NCBI GenBank assembly: GCA_903907075.1
Contig: CAIVMQ010000111.1
Location: 1 to 64,000 of the forward strand
Origin: an uncultured Bacteroidia bacterium
Lineage (GTDB): Bacteria > Bacteroidota > Bacteroidia > Bacteroidales > Prolixibacteraceae
Direction of reading: 5' to 3'
Length of the DNA stretch: 64,000 bases
How positions within the stretch are numbered: position 1 is the first letter of the stretch; each line of letters opens with the position of its first letter. The notes under the pieces were generated by a model. The model worked only from the letters and a program-made list of their open reading frames with translations, was not told where the DNA came from and made no database searches. Below are positions 36,364 to 44,776 of the stretch, piece after piece. A program made the translations under genes and the position numbers.

Positions 36364-37914
36364 TTAATAACCAGTATTTTGTTTCAAGGTTGGATTTGCT
36401 CCTAAATCATTTGCAGGAATAGGATACAGATCGCGGAAGCTAGCTGTTGCTGCACCTTCTGCCACTTTACCTTTCCAAGGCCATACATACGATCCTGAAG
36501 TAAACTGACCAAAACGGATTAGATCGCTCCGGCGATGCCCTTCCCAATAAAGTTCACGAGCACGCTCATCAAGGATAAATGGCAAGTCATAGGAAGAGAC
36601 TCTTCCACTGGTATTCCCATAGGCTCTATCGCGAATAGCATTTACATATCCTAACGCCGAAGCATCTGAAGTATTACCGGCTCTAAAAACAGCTTCCGCA
36701 TACATCAGGTAGACGTCAGCAAGTCTGAATACCGGATAGTCTGTATCCACAAAATCTGGATGAGCATGAGGAGCAGGTGCACCCGTTGATGTAAGATTCG
36801 AGAACTTGGTAATCGCATATCCGTCGGTGAACTGACCGATATCTGCAATTGCAAGTTTCTGTCCATCGGTCCAGAACATCGCCCTTTTATCGGTAGCACC
36901 TGAAGGATCCGCAAATTTTCCTACAAAAGCAGAGGTTGTGCGAAGACCACCCCATCCACCGCCTACACCAAATTGTGCGGGAGACATCGAACCCCCAATT
37001 TGAGCGTGGACAAGATAAACCATTCCACCATACGTTTGGGTATGCTGACCATCAGCGGTAATCGGGAAGATCATCTCTGAGCTCAGGTTATTATCTGCAG
37101 TAAAGTTATTGGCATATTTTGGTGTTAAGGTATAACCCGCAGAGATAACCTTCGTGCAATAGGTTGCACATTCGGTATTTTTCTCTGAACCAATATACAC
37201 TTTCGCATTCAGATAAAGTTTAGCCAAAAGGGTCCATGCAGCAGCCTGATCGGCTCTTCCGTACTCAAATTTTGGAGCACCAAGGGTAGACTCTATTGCT
37301 TTCAACTCTGTTTCGAGATAAGTAAACAATAAAGCACGGGTGGTCTGTTTTGGAAAGAATGCACCCGGAGCATCAGCCTCAGTTACGAAAGGTGGATTTC
37401 CAAAAAGATCAATCGCATGGTAATAAGCCAACGCACGCAGGAAACGGGCCTCTGCATGATATTTAACCAGATCAGGTTCTGTCTTTCCTTCTGTTGCACG
37501 TATAAACTCGTTACATAAAGCAACAGTATACATAATCCGTGAATAGATTGCAGCGATGAAAACATCATTTGGAGCCCATGTCTGCCAATGGAAGTCTTTG
37601 ATGGTATTATCATTCCAGGCAATCACGGCCTCATCGGTAGGAAGTTCTTGAACATTCCAATATTCGCGCAGGTAATTTCCAAATCCTTCATCAATACCGG
37701 CGATATCAGGCTGTCCTGATGGACCTTGCTGACCGCTTACCGAGAAAGTTGCATACAATTTTGCCAATCCCTCTTTATAAGCTGCCGGTGTGCTATAAAC
37801 CGTCAGAGAGGTGATGATATTAGGATCCTTAGGGATCACATTGAGGTCTTTGACACACGAGGTAAAGATGAGTGTCAGACAGATAACAGCTAAAGATTTT
37901 ATATTATTTTTCAT
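36364..37914 (-). CDS. susD: SusD/RagB-family nutrient-binding lipoprotein
   Basis: SusD proteins form the hinged lid on the SusC barrel and bind glycan. The 516-residue protein has a lipoprotein signal ending LIFTSCVKDLNV (Cys20), then the TPR-like helical core with EARFLRALAYYHAIDLFGNPPFVTE, and the C-terminal motifs VFRLADVYLMYAEAVFR and ERARELYWEGHRRSDLIRFG. Length is typical. It lies 19 bases after susC. The neighbouring amylases suggest alpha-glucan as the substrate. Confidence 0.96.
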   Translation of the reverse strand: MKNNIKSLAVICLTLIFTSCVKDLNVIPKDPNIITSLTVYSTPAAYKEGLAKLYATFSVSGQQGPSGQPDIAGIDEGFGNYLREYWNVQELPTDEAVIAWNDNTIKDFHWQTWAPNDVFIAAIYSRIMYTVALCNEFIRATEGKTEPDLVKYHAEARFLRALAYYHAIDLFGNPPFVTEADAPGAFFPKQTTRALLFTYLETELKAIESTLGAPKFEYGRADQAAAWTLLAKLYLNAKVYIGSEKNTECATYCTKVISAGYTLTPKYANNFTADNNLSSEMIFPITADGQHTQTYGGMVYLVHAQIGGSMSPAQFGVGGGWGGLRTTSAFVGKFADPSGATDKRAMFWTDGQKLAIADIGQFTDGYAITKFSNLTSTGAPAPHAHPDFVDTDYPVFRLADVYLMYAEAVFRAGNTSDASALGYVNAIRDRAYGNTSGRVSSYDLPFILDERARELYWEGHRRSDLIRFGQFTSGSYVWPWKGKVAEGAATASFRDLYPIPANDLGANPTLKQNTGY

Positions 37915-37933
37915 GTCGTATTCTTAATAAAAG

Positions 37934-40933
37934 TTAGAATGTAAGATTTACGCCAAGTACAAAGACTCTCGGACGGGGGTAGAAATTATTATCAATACCG
38001 CCATCAACCTCAGGGTCAAGTCCCTTATATTTAGTGATTGTGAAGGCATTTTGTACCGTAAAGCTTAGTCGAGCCTTAATACTCTTTACAAAATTATATC
38101 CAACACTCATATTGTCCATCTTAAAGAAAGAGGCATTCTCAATATAAAAATCTGAGAAATACTGGGTGTTCGTAAATTTCGCGTTGTTTACCTGTTTTGG
38201 CAAATTGTTGTAGAATCCTGACTGATTATAAACAGTAGAATAGAGAGCTCCCGAGGCAACATTGTTATAGGCATAGTTTCCAATATTAGCCCTTCCCGAG
38301 AATGAGAAGTCCATATTTTTATAAGAGACACTCGAATTAATACCTAGTGTTACATCAGGTGCAGGCTTTTTATAATGGTACTTATTAAGATTATTACTCG
38401 TTACTGTTCCCCCTGTGCCTGTGCGGTCAACATAAAGACCTTCAATAGGCATACCGTTCGAGCCGTAAACTTGCTGGAAGACAAAGAATGAGTTGGCAGG
38501 ATATCCTACGCGTTGATTCTGAATCGTATTTCCAACACCGCCACCGATACCACCAACATCAACACCTGGATAATTAGGATCATCAGTTTTGGTAAGTTTC
38601 GTAATCTTGTTCTCGTTATAGGCAGTATTAAACCCAACATTCCATTTCCAATCTTTGGAAACGAGAATCTTCCCATTTATTGAAAACTCAGCACCTTTAT
38701 TCTCCAAATTTCCAACATTGGTTGTAAGGAAGTTTGAGAAGTTGCTACCTGCCGCAATCGGGATAAAGTTTAATAAATCTTTTGTCGTACGATCGTAAAC
38801 ATCGATAGAACCGGTAATGCGATTGTTTGCAAAACCATAATCTAATCCAACGTTGTAAGTAGTGGTCTCCTCCCATTTAATGTTCGCATCGTAAGGGTTT
38901 GGACGTAAAGTATTGTAGAATGTATTTCCAAACTGATATTGAGCAGTAGATGTACTTCCTCTATAAACAGGAAGATATGGATAATCGTTACCAATATCTT
39001 GCTGACCGGTAATACCGTAGCCTAATCTTAATTTCAGATCAGAGACAGCTGAAACATCTTTAAGGAACGACTCATCTTTGATTTTCCAAGCAAAAGCTGC
39101 AGCTGGGAATAGTCCCCATCTGTTGGCTTTAGAGAACCTTGACGATCCATCATCACGCACGGTAAGGGTAAGTAAGTAACGATCCATATAGGTGTAATTC
39201 ACACGTCCAAAGAACGAAACCAAATAGTTTTCATTGATAAATTTTGATTTATCTGAAACCTGGGTACCGTCACCATTACGGACGAATGACGAACCATCTT
39301 TATAAAAATGTTGCCATGAGTAACCCGCTGTTGCATCAATTTTACTATTGATCGATTTGAGGTCCTTCACATAGTTAAGATAGAAATCAAAAAGCTGTGA
39401 TTTCCCGGCTTGTGTATAATCATTTAAACGTCCAATACCATTTCTAAACGTAAAGGCTGCATTATTAGGTGCATTGTTATGACCTGTAGTAGTGAAGTAA
39501 TCATAACCAAGATTCATATTCGCCCGTAACTCAGGGAGGAAATGAAACTTGTAATCGAACTGCGCATTTCCAATGCTGCGTTGAACAGCCGATTTATTAT
39601 CGGTTTGATTTAACAACGCCACAGGATTAGATACTCCAATTGGATTTGGACCTCCGTTAGGATTCATCGACCCGTTAGGCAATAAATCCGAAAGATTGAC
39701 CCAGGTATAATAGCCACCAAATTTGGTATTGCCGTTCATAACAGCTTGTGTTGGATCAAAAGCAACTGCAGAACCAACCGCTCCGGCATCGCCAAAGTTT
39801 TGGTTTGTGTAACTGCCCTTAAGATTGATACTCACCTTAAGATGATCATCGAAGAATTTTGGATCAAGGCCCACTGCAAGAGTAGAGCGCTCCATATTTG
39901 TGGTTTTGAGAATACCATCCTGATCGGTATAACCTAAAGATACACGGTAAGGAGTTTTTTTCATCCCTCCGGTAAGGCTAAGATTATGATCATGTGTAAT
40001 CGCATTTCTAAAAATCTCCTTCTGCCAATCGGTATTTGATGATCCCAGACGGGTGAGGGCACCCATGCTCAAGCCTACCTGACTTCTTGTAGCCAAATCA
40101 AGCGAAAGGGTCCTGAATTCATCCCCCGAAAGAACATCCATATAAGCTGGAACAGTATTTACTGAAACCAAACCATTATAATCTACTTTCATTGCTCCTC
40201 CGACACTCCCTTTTTTGGTGGTGATCAGAATAACTCCGTTCGATGCACGCGAACCATAAATCGCTGTTGCAGATGCATCTTTTAACACGGTGAATGTTTC
40301 AATATCATTTGGATTAATTGTAGAGAGTGGGTTCGCCAATCCAGAGATACCGGAATTACTGACAGGAAAACCATCAATAATAATTAACGGATCATTACTG
40401 GCCGACATCGAAGAACCACCCCTGATCCGAATGGTAGATCCGCTGCCCGGTGCACCATTATTCGAGGTGATTACCGTACCGGCACTCTTGCCCAGGATCA
40501 AATCCTGAGGAGATGTTATTGCACCTTTATTAAAGTCCTTCGAGCTAACGGTACTTACTGCACCAGTCGCATCAGATTTCTTTACGGTACCATAACCAAT
40601 AACAACAACCTCATCAAGCCCTTTGAGTTCAGTTTTCAAGGCTACATTTAGATTCGCTTGTTGACCTACAGCCACTGTTTGTGGTTGATAACCGATAAAT
40701 GAGAAGACCAGATTAGCTCCCGAAGCAACTTTAACTGCGAATTTCCCCTCAGTATCTGTAACTGTACCGGTATAGGTCCCTTCAATCAAAACGGTAACAC
40801 CTATCAGTCCTTCATTTGTAGCAGAATCGGTGACCCTGCCTGTAATTGATTTCTCCTGTGCGGAAACCGACAGCGTCAGCAGCGCAAAAAGAAAAAACCA
40901 AGTCGCTTTCATCTTTAAAATTTTAAATTTCAT
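37934..40933 (-). CDS. susC: SusC/RagA-family TonB-dependent outer membrane transporter
   Basis: SusC imports oligosaccharides through the outer membrane with energy from TonB/ExbBD. The 999-residue protein has a signal peptide (ending LLTLSVSAQ), a carboxypeptidase-regulatory-like domain (SITGRVTDSATNEGLIGVTV), the TonB-box-like DEVVVIGYGTVKK, the plug (IRIRGGSSMSASNDPLIIIDG, ASATAIYGSRASNGVILIT) and a barrel ending RVFVLGVNLTF. I chose ATG at 40933; a TTG at 40942 is less likely. It heads the sus operon. The 365 bases before it, shared with lacI, hold a LacI-type operator. Confidence 0.96.
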   Translation of the reverse strand: MKFKILKMKATWFFLFALLTLSVSAQEKSITGRVTDSATNEGLIGVTVLIEGTYTGTVTDTEGKFAVKVASGANLVFSFIGYQPQTVAVGQQANLNVALKTELKGLDEVVVIGYGTVKKSDATGAVSTVSSKDFNKGAITSPQDLILGKSAGTVITSNNGAPGSGSTIRIRGGSSMSASNDPLIIIDGFPVSNSGISGLANPLSTINPNDIETFTVLKDASATAIYGSRASNGVILITTKKGSVGGAMKVDYNGLVSVNTVPAYMDVLSGDEFRTLSLDLATRSQVGLSMGALTRLGSSNTDWQKEIFRNAITHDHNLSLTGGMKKTPYRVSLGYTDQDGILKTTNMERSTLAVGLDPKFFDDHLKVSINLKGSYTNQNFGDAGAVGSAVAFDPTQAVMNGNTKFGGYYTWVNLSDLLPNGSMNPNGGPNPIGVSNPVALLNQTDNKSAVQRSIGNAQFDYKFHFLPELRANMNLGYDYFTTTGHNNAPNNAAFTFRNGIGRLNDYTQAGKSQLFDFYLNYVKDLKSINSKIDATAGYSWQHFYKDGSSFVRNGDGTQVSDKSKFINENYLVSFFGRVNYTYMDRYLLTLTVRDDGSSRFSKANRWGLFPAAAFAWKIKDESFLKDVSAVSDLKLRLGYGITGQQDIGNDYPYLPVYRGSTSTAQYQFGNTFYNTLRPNPYDANIKWEETTTYNVGLDYGFANNRITGSIDVYDRTTKDLLNFIPIAAGSNFSNFLTTNVGNLENKGAEFSINGKILVSKDWKWNVGFNTAYNENKITKLTKTDDPNYPGVDVGGIGGGVGNTIQNQRVGYPANSFFVFQQVYGSNGMPIEGLYVDRTGTGGTVTSNNLNKYHYKKPAPDVTLGINSSVSYKNMDFSFSGRANIGNYAYNNVASGALYSTVYNQSGFYNNLPKQVNNAKFTNTQYFSDFYIENASFFKMDNMSVGYNFVKSIKARLSFTVQNAFTITKYKGLDPEVDGGIDNNFYPRPRVFVLGVNLTF

Positions 40934-41298
40934 GTGATTCAAATTAATGGTTCATAAATCATGGTTCAAATTTTCCACCTTTTTACAGGCATTTTTAGCA
41001 TTTATAAATTTGAATATTAATCACTTGCCTCCACGAATCCTTTCCCATCCTCATGTTGACACCACAAATTAACAGAATTTTAACACAATTTTAACATAGC
41101 AAATTTGGGCTAGTCGTGTTTATTTTTATGCAAACGTTTGCGGTGACGTTTGCGCCAAATATGTTATACAACATGTTTTTAATCTATGATTGTGAAAACT
41201 TATGATAATTTGTGGTTTGATTTGCCTTTAATCAATAATTTATTCAGAAATAATGTTTAATTTAGTAGTGTCATTTGACCAACCAGCTAAACTAATTG
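40934..41298. other. Divergent regulatory region between susC and lacI
   Basis: This 365-base AT-rich region carries both promoters. For susC a minus-strand -7 candidate TTAATTTG lies at 41065-41072. Two tandem copies of aattttaaca lie just upstream of it (about 41076-41097). The LacI-type palindrome is at 41130-41141 with an extra half-site at 41146-41153. For lacI no good -7 element was seen. No gene is present. Confidence 0.65.
41130..41141. promoter_or_regulatory. LacI-family operator (perfect palindrome)
   Basis: GCAAACGTTTGC is a perfect 12-base palindrome with the central CG typical of LacI/GalR-family operators. A half-site ACGTTTGC follows at 41146-41153. It lies between susC and lacI, about 75 bases upstream of the inferred susC transcription start, which would fit activation or looping rather than simple blocking. 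Confidence 0.88.
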
Positions 41299-42312
41299 AT
41301 GAATAGTCAGGTTACTATTAAAGATATTGCCAAAGCACTTGGTATTTCTGCCTCTACAGTTTCGCGCGCCTTAAAGGATCATCCTGATATCAGCAGGGAT
41401 ACTAAAGATGCCGTGAACGACCTGGCAAAAAGGCTCCATTATAAACCCAATGCCGTAGCCTTATCGCTTAAGAGTAGTAAAACCAACACTATCGGGGTGA
41501 TTATTCCGGAGTTGGTTCACTATTTTTTCTCCTCCGTAATAAGCGGTATCGAAGATGTTGCTTATGATGCAGGATATAATGTAATGATTTGTCAATCGAA
41601 TGAGAAATACGAACGGGAGATCATCAACGCTCAGGCGCTGCTCTCCAACCGTGTCGAAGGTGCCTTGATCTCGATCTCAAAAGAGACAACCGACTATGCT
41701 CATTTACTAATGATCGAAGAGAGCGGTATCCCAATGGTATTTTTCGACAGAGTTCCTGAAGGGTTCGATTCAGACCGGGTAATTATTGACGATCAGAAAG
41801 CGGCCTACAATGCAGTCTGTCATTTGATTGAATCAGGATGTAAGCGCATTGCTCATCTTGCTTCACCCCACTCGCTGGGAATTGGGAAATTCAGGCTCGA
41901 AGGGTATAAAGATGCTTTAAAAAAACACAATCTCCCTTATCTGGATGAATATGTAATTGTTGCCGATTCTTTTGATCTTGCCGCTATTGCCACACGCAAT
42001 TTAGTTCAGCTCCCCACGCCTCCAGATGGAATCTTTGCCGTAAACGACCTTACTGCTGTAGGAGCAATGAAAACATTACAAAAAATGGGTATTGCGATTC
42101 CTGATAAGATAGCACTTATGGGATTCTCGGCAGGTAGCTATTCAGATATCACAACCCCCACATTAAGTTCTGTTGATCAGCATGGCTATGAGATGGGAAT
42201 AAAAGCTGCGACCGCACTTTTGGAGCGGATTGAAGCGCAACGATCAGGCCCCGGAGAGACGTTTTATGTCGAAACAAACCTTGTAATCCGAGAATCGACA
42301 AAAAAAATCTAA
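41299..42312 (+). CDS. LacI-family transcriptional regulator of the maltodextrin locus
   Basis: The 337-residue protein has an N-terminal LacI helix-turn-helix (VTIKDIAKALGISASTVSRALKDHPDIS) and hinge (YKPNAVALSLKSSKTNTIGVIIPE), then a periplasmic-binding-like sensor domain ending VETNLVIREST. Start chosen at ATG 41299 rather than the TTG three bases upstream. It lies between the divergent sus operon and the transporter-phosphorylase operon, with LacI-type palindromes on both sides (41130-41141 and 42329-42340). It likely senses maltose or a derivative. Whether it represses or activates cannot be read from sequence. Confidence 0.94.
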   Translation: MNSQVTIKDIAKALGISASTVSRALKDHPDISRDTKDAVNDLAKRLHYKPNAVALSLKSSKTNTIGVIIPELVHYFFSSVISGIEDVAYDAGYNVMICQSNEKYEREIINAQALLSNRVEGALISISKETTDYAHLLMIEESGIPMVFFDRVPEGFDSDRVIIDDQKAAYNAVCHLIESGCKRIAHLASPHSLGIGKFRLEGYKDALKKHNLPYLDEYVIVADSFDLAAIATRNLVQLPTPPDGIFAVNDLTAVGAMKTLQKMGIAIPDKIALMGFSAGSYSDITTPTLSSVDQHGYEMGIKAATALLERIEAQRSGPGETFYVETNLVIRESTKKI

Positions 42313-42328
42313 TTTTTTTTCAAGTTTC

Positions 42329-42340
42329 GCAATCGTTTGC
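42329..42340. promoter_or_regulatory. LacI-family operator (near-palindrome) before the MFS operon
   Basis: GCAATCGTTTGC differs from the perfect site at 41130-41141 by one base. It lies 17 bases after the lacI stop and over 300 bases before the transporter, so it could control the downstream operon. Confidence 0.75.
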
Positions 42341-42459
42341 AGAAAGGATTTTAACCTTTTTGCAAATTTTATTTTGAATTTTATCATGCTTGGATATTGT
42401 ATTTAATCTATTTCAAACCTATATTTGTCGCTGAATATTAATTTCTTTCCCCCCAATCA

Positions 42460-42486
42460 ATGGTATTTCTTTCCCAGGAATACCAT
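42460..42486 (+). terminator. Hairpin with T-rich tail in the MFS leader
   Basis: ATGGTATT (42460-42467) and AATACCAT (42479-42486) are perfect 8-base arms with an 11-base loop, followed by CTTCTCC and five T. It could terminate lacI mRNA or act as an attenuator for the operon. Confidence 0.5.
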
Positions 42487-42666
42487 CTTCTCCTTTTTAA
42501 TCAACTTTTGGCATTGCCATCATCTGAATTTTTTGTTAGATGATTCTTCCCCCATTTAGTGATTCGATTCTTCCGGGTTTTTCATCCTGACGAATTGATC
42601 TCCTTCAATGTGGTAAAGATTAGCTGCTCAATTAAAAATTGATTCGCAAACTGCAACTTAACTATT

Positions 42667-43995
42667 ATGGAAAAAAAACCGCATCTCTCTTTTTGGTCCA
42701 TCTGGAATATGAGCTTTGGCTTTATGGGTGTTCAGATAGGTTATTCATTGCAAAATGGCAACACAAGCCGTATTTTATCTGCTTTAGGTGCCGATGTTCA
42801 TCATCTAAGCTATTTTTGGCTTGCAGCCCCATTGGCAGGACTGATCGTGCAACCGATTATTGGGCTCTTCAGCGATAAGACCTGGACACCTCTTGGGCGA
42901 CGTATCCCTTATATTCTATTAGGTGCAATTATTTCTGCATTGGCGATGTTCTTTATGCCTAATTCGGAATTCTTTACCTATATCCTTCCACCACTGTTTT
43001 TTGGCGCATTTATGCTCCTTTTTATGGACACCTCGTTTAATATAACGATGCAGCCGTTTAGAGCTTTGGTGGGTGATATGGTTTCTGAAGAGCAGCGAAA
43101 TCAGGGTTATGCGGTACAAAGTTTCTTAATTAACGCGGGTGCAGTTGTGGGTTCGCTACTCCCTTATTTCCTGACATCTGTCGGAGTATCAAATATTCCG
43201 GCAGAGGGTGAGAAAGTTGCACCAACAGTGATTTGGGCATTCTATTTAGGTGGCGCAATACTTTTATTGTCTGTCCTTTGGACGAGCTTTAGAACGAGGG
43301 AATATTCGCCTGAAGAGTATCTTAAATACAATGATTCCAAGCAGGTTGAACCGAAAAAAAGCTCATTTATCACACTTCTTAAGGAGATCCCTGATACGAT
43401 GTGGCGGCTAGCAATTGTTCAGTTCTTCTCGTGGTTCTCACTCTTTATGATGTGGGTATACACCACACCGGGGGTTGCACAAAATGTTTGGAATACCGTC
43501 GCCGGTGATTCCACTTCAGCAGCATACAATGAAGCAGGCAACTGGGTGGGAGTAATATTTGCTGTTTACAGCATTTTTGGCGCTATTTTCTCCATTATAA
43601 TGGCTCGGATTGCGAATCGCGTTGGACGAAAAAAGACCTATATGCTCGCGCTATTGGCGGGAGGGGCAGGATTGGTTTCGATGATTTTCATCCAAAATCA
43701 ATATGGTCTTTTAGTCTCAATGATCGGAATTGGTATTGCATGGGCAGCCATTTTGGCTATGCCGTATGCCATCCTTTCTGCTGCCCTCCCCTCCGACAAG
43801 ATGGGAGTTTATATGGGGATATTTAATGCAACGATTACGATTCCGCAAATTGCAGCAGGGCTCCTGGGAGGATTGGTGCTAACGCTGGTAGGTGGGAAAG
43901 CTATCCTAATGCTAGGTATTGCAGGATTATCAATGGTCATTGCCGGACTATCGGTGGTTTTTGTAAAAGAACATATTAACATTTCAACAGATTAA
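42667..43995 (+). CDS. MFS maltose/glucoside transporter (SLC45/GPH-like)
   Basis: The 442-residue protein has twelve predicted membrane helices and the start SFWSIWNMSFGFMGVQIGYSLQ, with the RGRR-like PLGRRIPYI after helix two. It resembles the SLC45/sugar-cation symporters found with GH65 phosphorylase in Bacteroidota. It probably brings maltose or short maltodextrins across the inner membrane with protons or sodium. It opens the operon transporter-pgmB-GH65-GH13 and ends 3 bases before pgmB starts. Confidence 0.9.
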   Translation: MEKKPHLSFWSIWNMSFGFMGVQIGYSLQNGNTSRILSALGADVHHLSYFWLAAPLAGLIVQPIIGLFSDKTWTPLGRRIPYILLGAIISALAMFFMPNSEFFTYILPPLFFGAFMLLFMDTSFNITMQPFRALVGDMVSEEQRNQGYAVQSFLINAGAVVGSLLPYFLTSVGVSNIPAEGEKVAPTVIWAFYLGGAILLLSVLWTSFRTREYSPEEYLKYNDSKQVEPKKSSFITLLKEIPDTMWRLAIVQFFSWFSLFMMWVYTTPGVAQNVWNTVAGDSTSAAYNEAGNWVGVIFAVYSIFGAIFSIIMARIANRVGRKKTYMLALLAGGAGLVSMIFIQNQYGLLVSMIGIGIAWAAILAMPYAILSAALPSDKMGVYMGIFNATITIPQIAAGLLGGLVLTLVGGKAILMLGIAGLSMVIAGLSVVFVKEHINISTD

Positions 43996-43998
43996 GTT

Positions 43999-44652
43999 TT
44001 GAAAATAAAAGCCTGCCTCTTTGATCTCGACGGCGTTATTGTCGATACGGCCAGATATCATTATATAGCCTGGAAAAATATTGCCAACGAGCTTGGATTT
44101 GATTTTTCAGAAGCACAAAATGAGCGCCTAAAAGGGGTTAGCCGGATGGACTCATTAGATATCTTGCTTGAGATAGGACAACAAAAAATTGAATTGGCTC
44201 AGAAAAACGAGCTGGCAGAGCGAAAGAACAACCTTTATCTCTCGTACATTCAGAATATGACACCCGAAGAGATTCTTCCCGGCGTAATCGCATTTCTGGA
44301 TGAATTACATGATAAAGGTATTTTAATCGGATTGGGATCAGCAAGTAAAAATGCCTTGTCTATCCTTAACCTGATCCATTTAACAGCCAAATTTAATGCC
44401 GTTATTGATGGGAATAAAGTAAGTAAAGCAAAACCTGACCCCGAGGTGTTTTTAAACGGGGCTAATGAACTGGGAGTCAAACCTCAACACTGTCTGGTCT
44501 TCGAAGATGCCCAGGCTGGAGTCGATGCAGCCCGAAATGCCGGAATGCATGTTATTGGTATTGGACAGGCAGAGAACCTGAAAAATGCCGAGTTTGTAAT
44601 TCCGGGTTTTGAAGATATGAATTTCAACCGATTAAGATCGTTGTATTTCTAG
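43999..44652 (+). CDS. pgmB: Beta-phosphoglucomutase
   Basis: This HAD-family enzyme interconverts beta-glucose-1-phosphate and glucose-6-phosphate. The 217-residue protein has the nucleophile motif FDLDGVIVDTARYHY (D9, D11) and the substrate-binding KGVSRMDSL, GLGSASKNA and VFEDAQAGVDAARNAGM motifs. The start is TTG at 43999, three bases after the transporter stop. No better start exists before the motif. It converts the product of the GH65 phosphorylase encoded next. Confidence 0.95.
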   Translation: MKIKACLFDLDGVIVDTARYHYIAWKNIANELGFDFSEAQNERLKGVSRMDSLDILLEIGQQKIELAQKNELAERKNNLYLSYIQNMTPEEILPGVIAFLDELHDKGILIGLGSASKNALSILNLIHLTAKFNAVIDGNKVSKAKPDPEVFLNGANELGVKPQHCLVFEDAQAGVDAARNAGMHVIGIGQAENLKNAEFVIPGFEDMNFNRLRSLYF

Positions 44653-44776
44653 TGACGTATGGGTTACGTCAATTTATCAAATGGAGATTATTATGAAACG
44701 AGCCGCTTGAAAAATATTCTTACACAAAGAATATCCCGGCAAGTTCCATCTGACCTTTAAAACAAATTAGACACAG
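44653..44776 (+). other. Two hairpins between pgmB and the GH65 gene
   Basis: Right after the pgmB stop is TGACGTA-tgggt-TACGTCA (44653-44671), a perfect 7-base stem. A second perfect stem ATATTCTT-acaca-AAGAATAT lies at 44714-44734. Neither has a T run. They may act as mRNA-stability or differential-expression elements within the operon. Confidence 0.55.

Larger units (their letters stand above)
42313..42666. other. 354-base structured leader before the maltodextrin operon
   Basis: No gene is credible here. From left to right: a near-palindromic LacI operator (42329-42340), a hairpin ATGGTATT...AATACCAT (42460-42486) followed by a T-rich tract, and a hairpin ATCATCT...AGATGAT (42519-42544, 12-base loop). 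The order suggests a lacI terminator or a structured 5' leader of the MFS mRNA. Confidence 0.55.

Noticed and set aside
42639-42878. Open frame overlapping the MFS start
   Set aside because: It lies in a different frame from the well-supported transporter and has no features.
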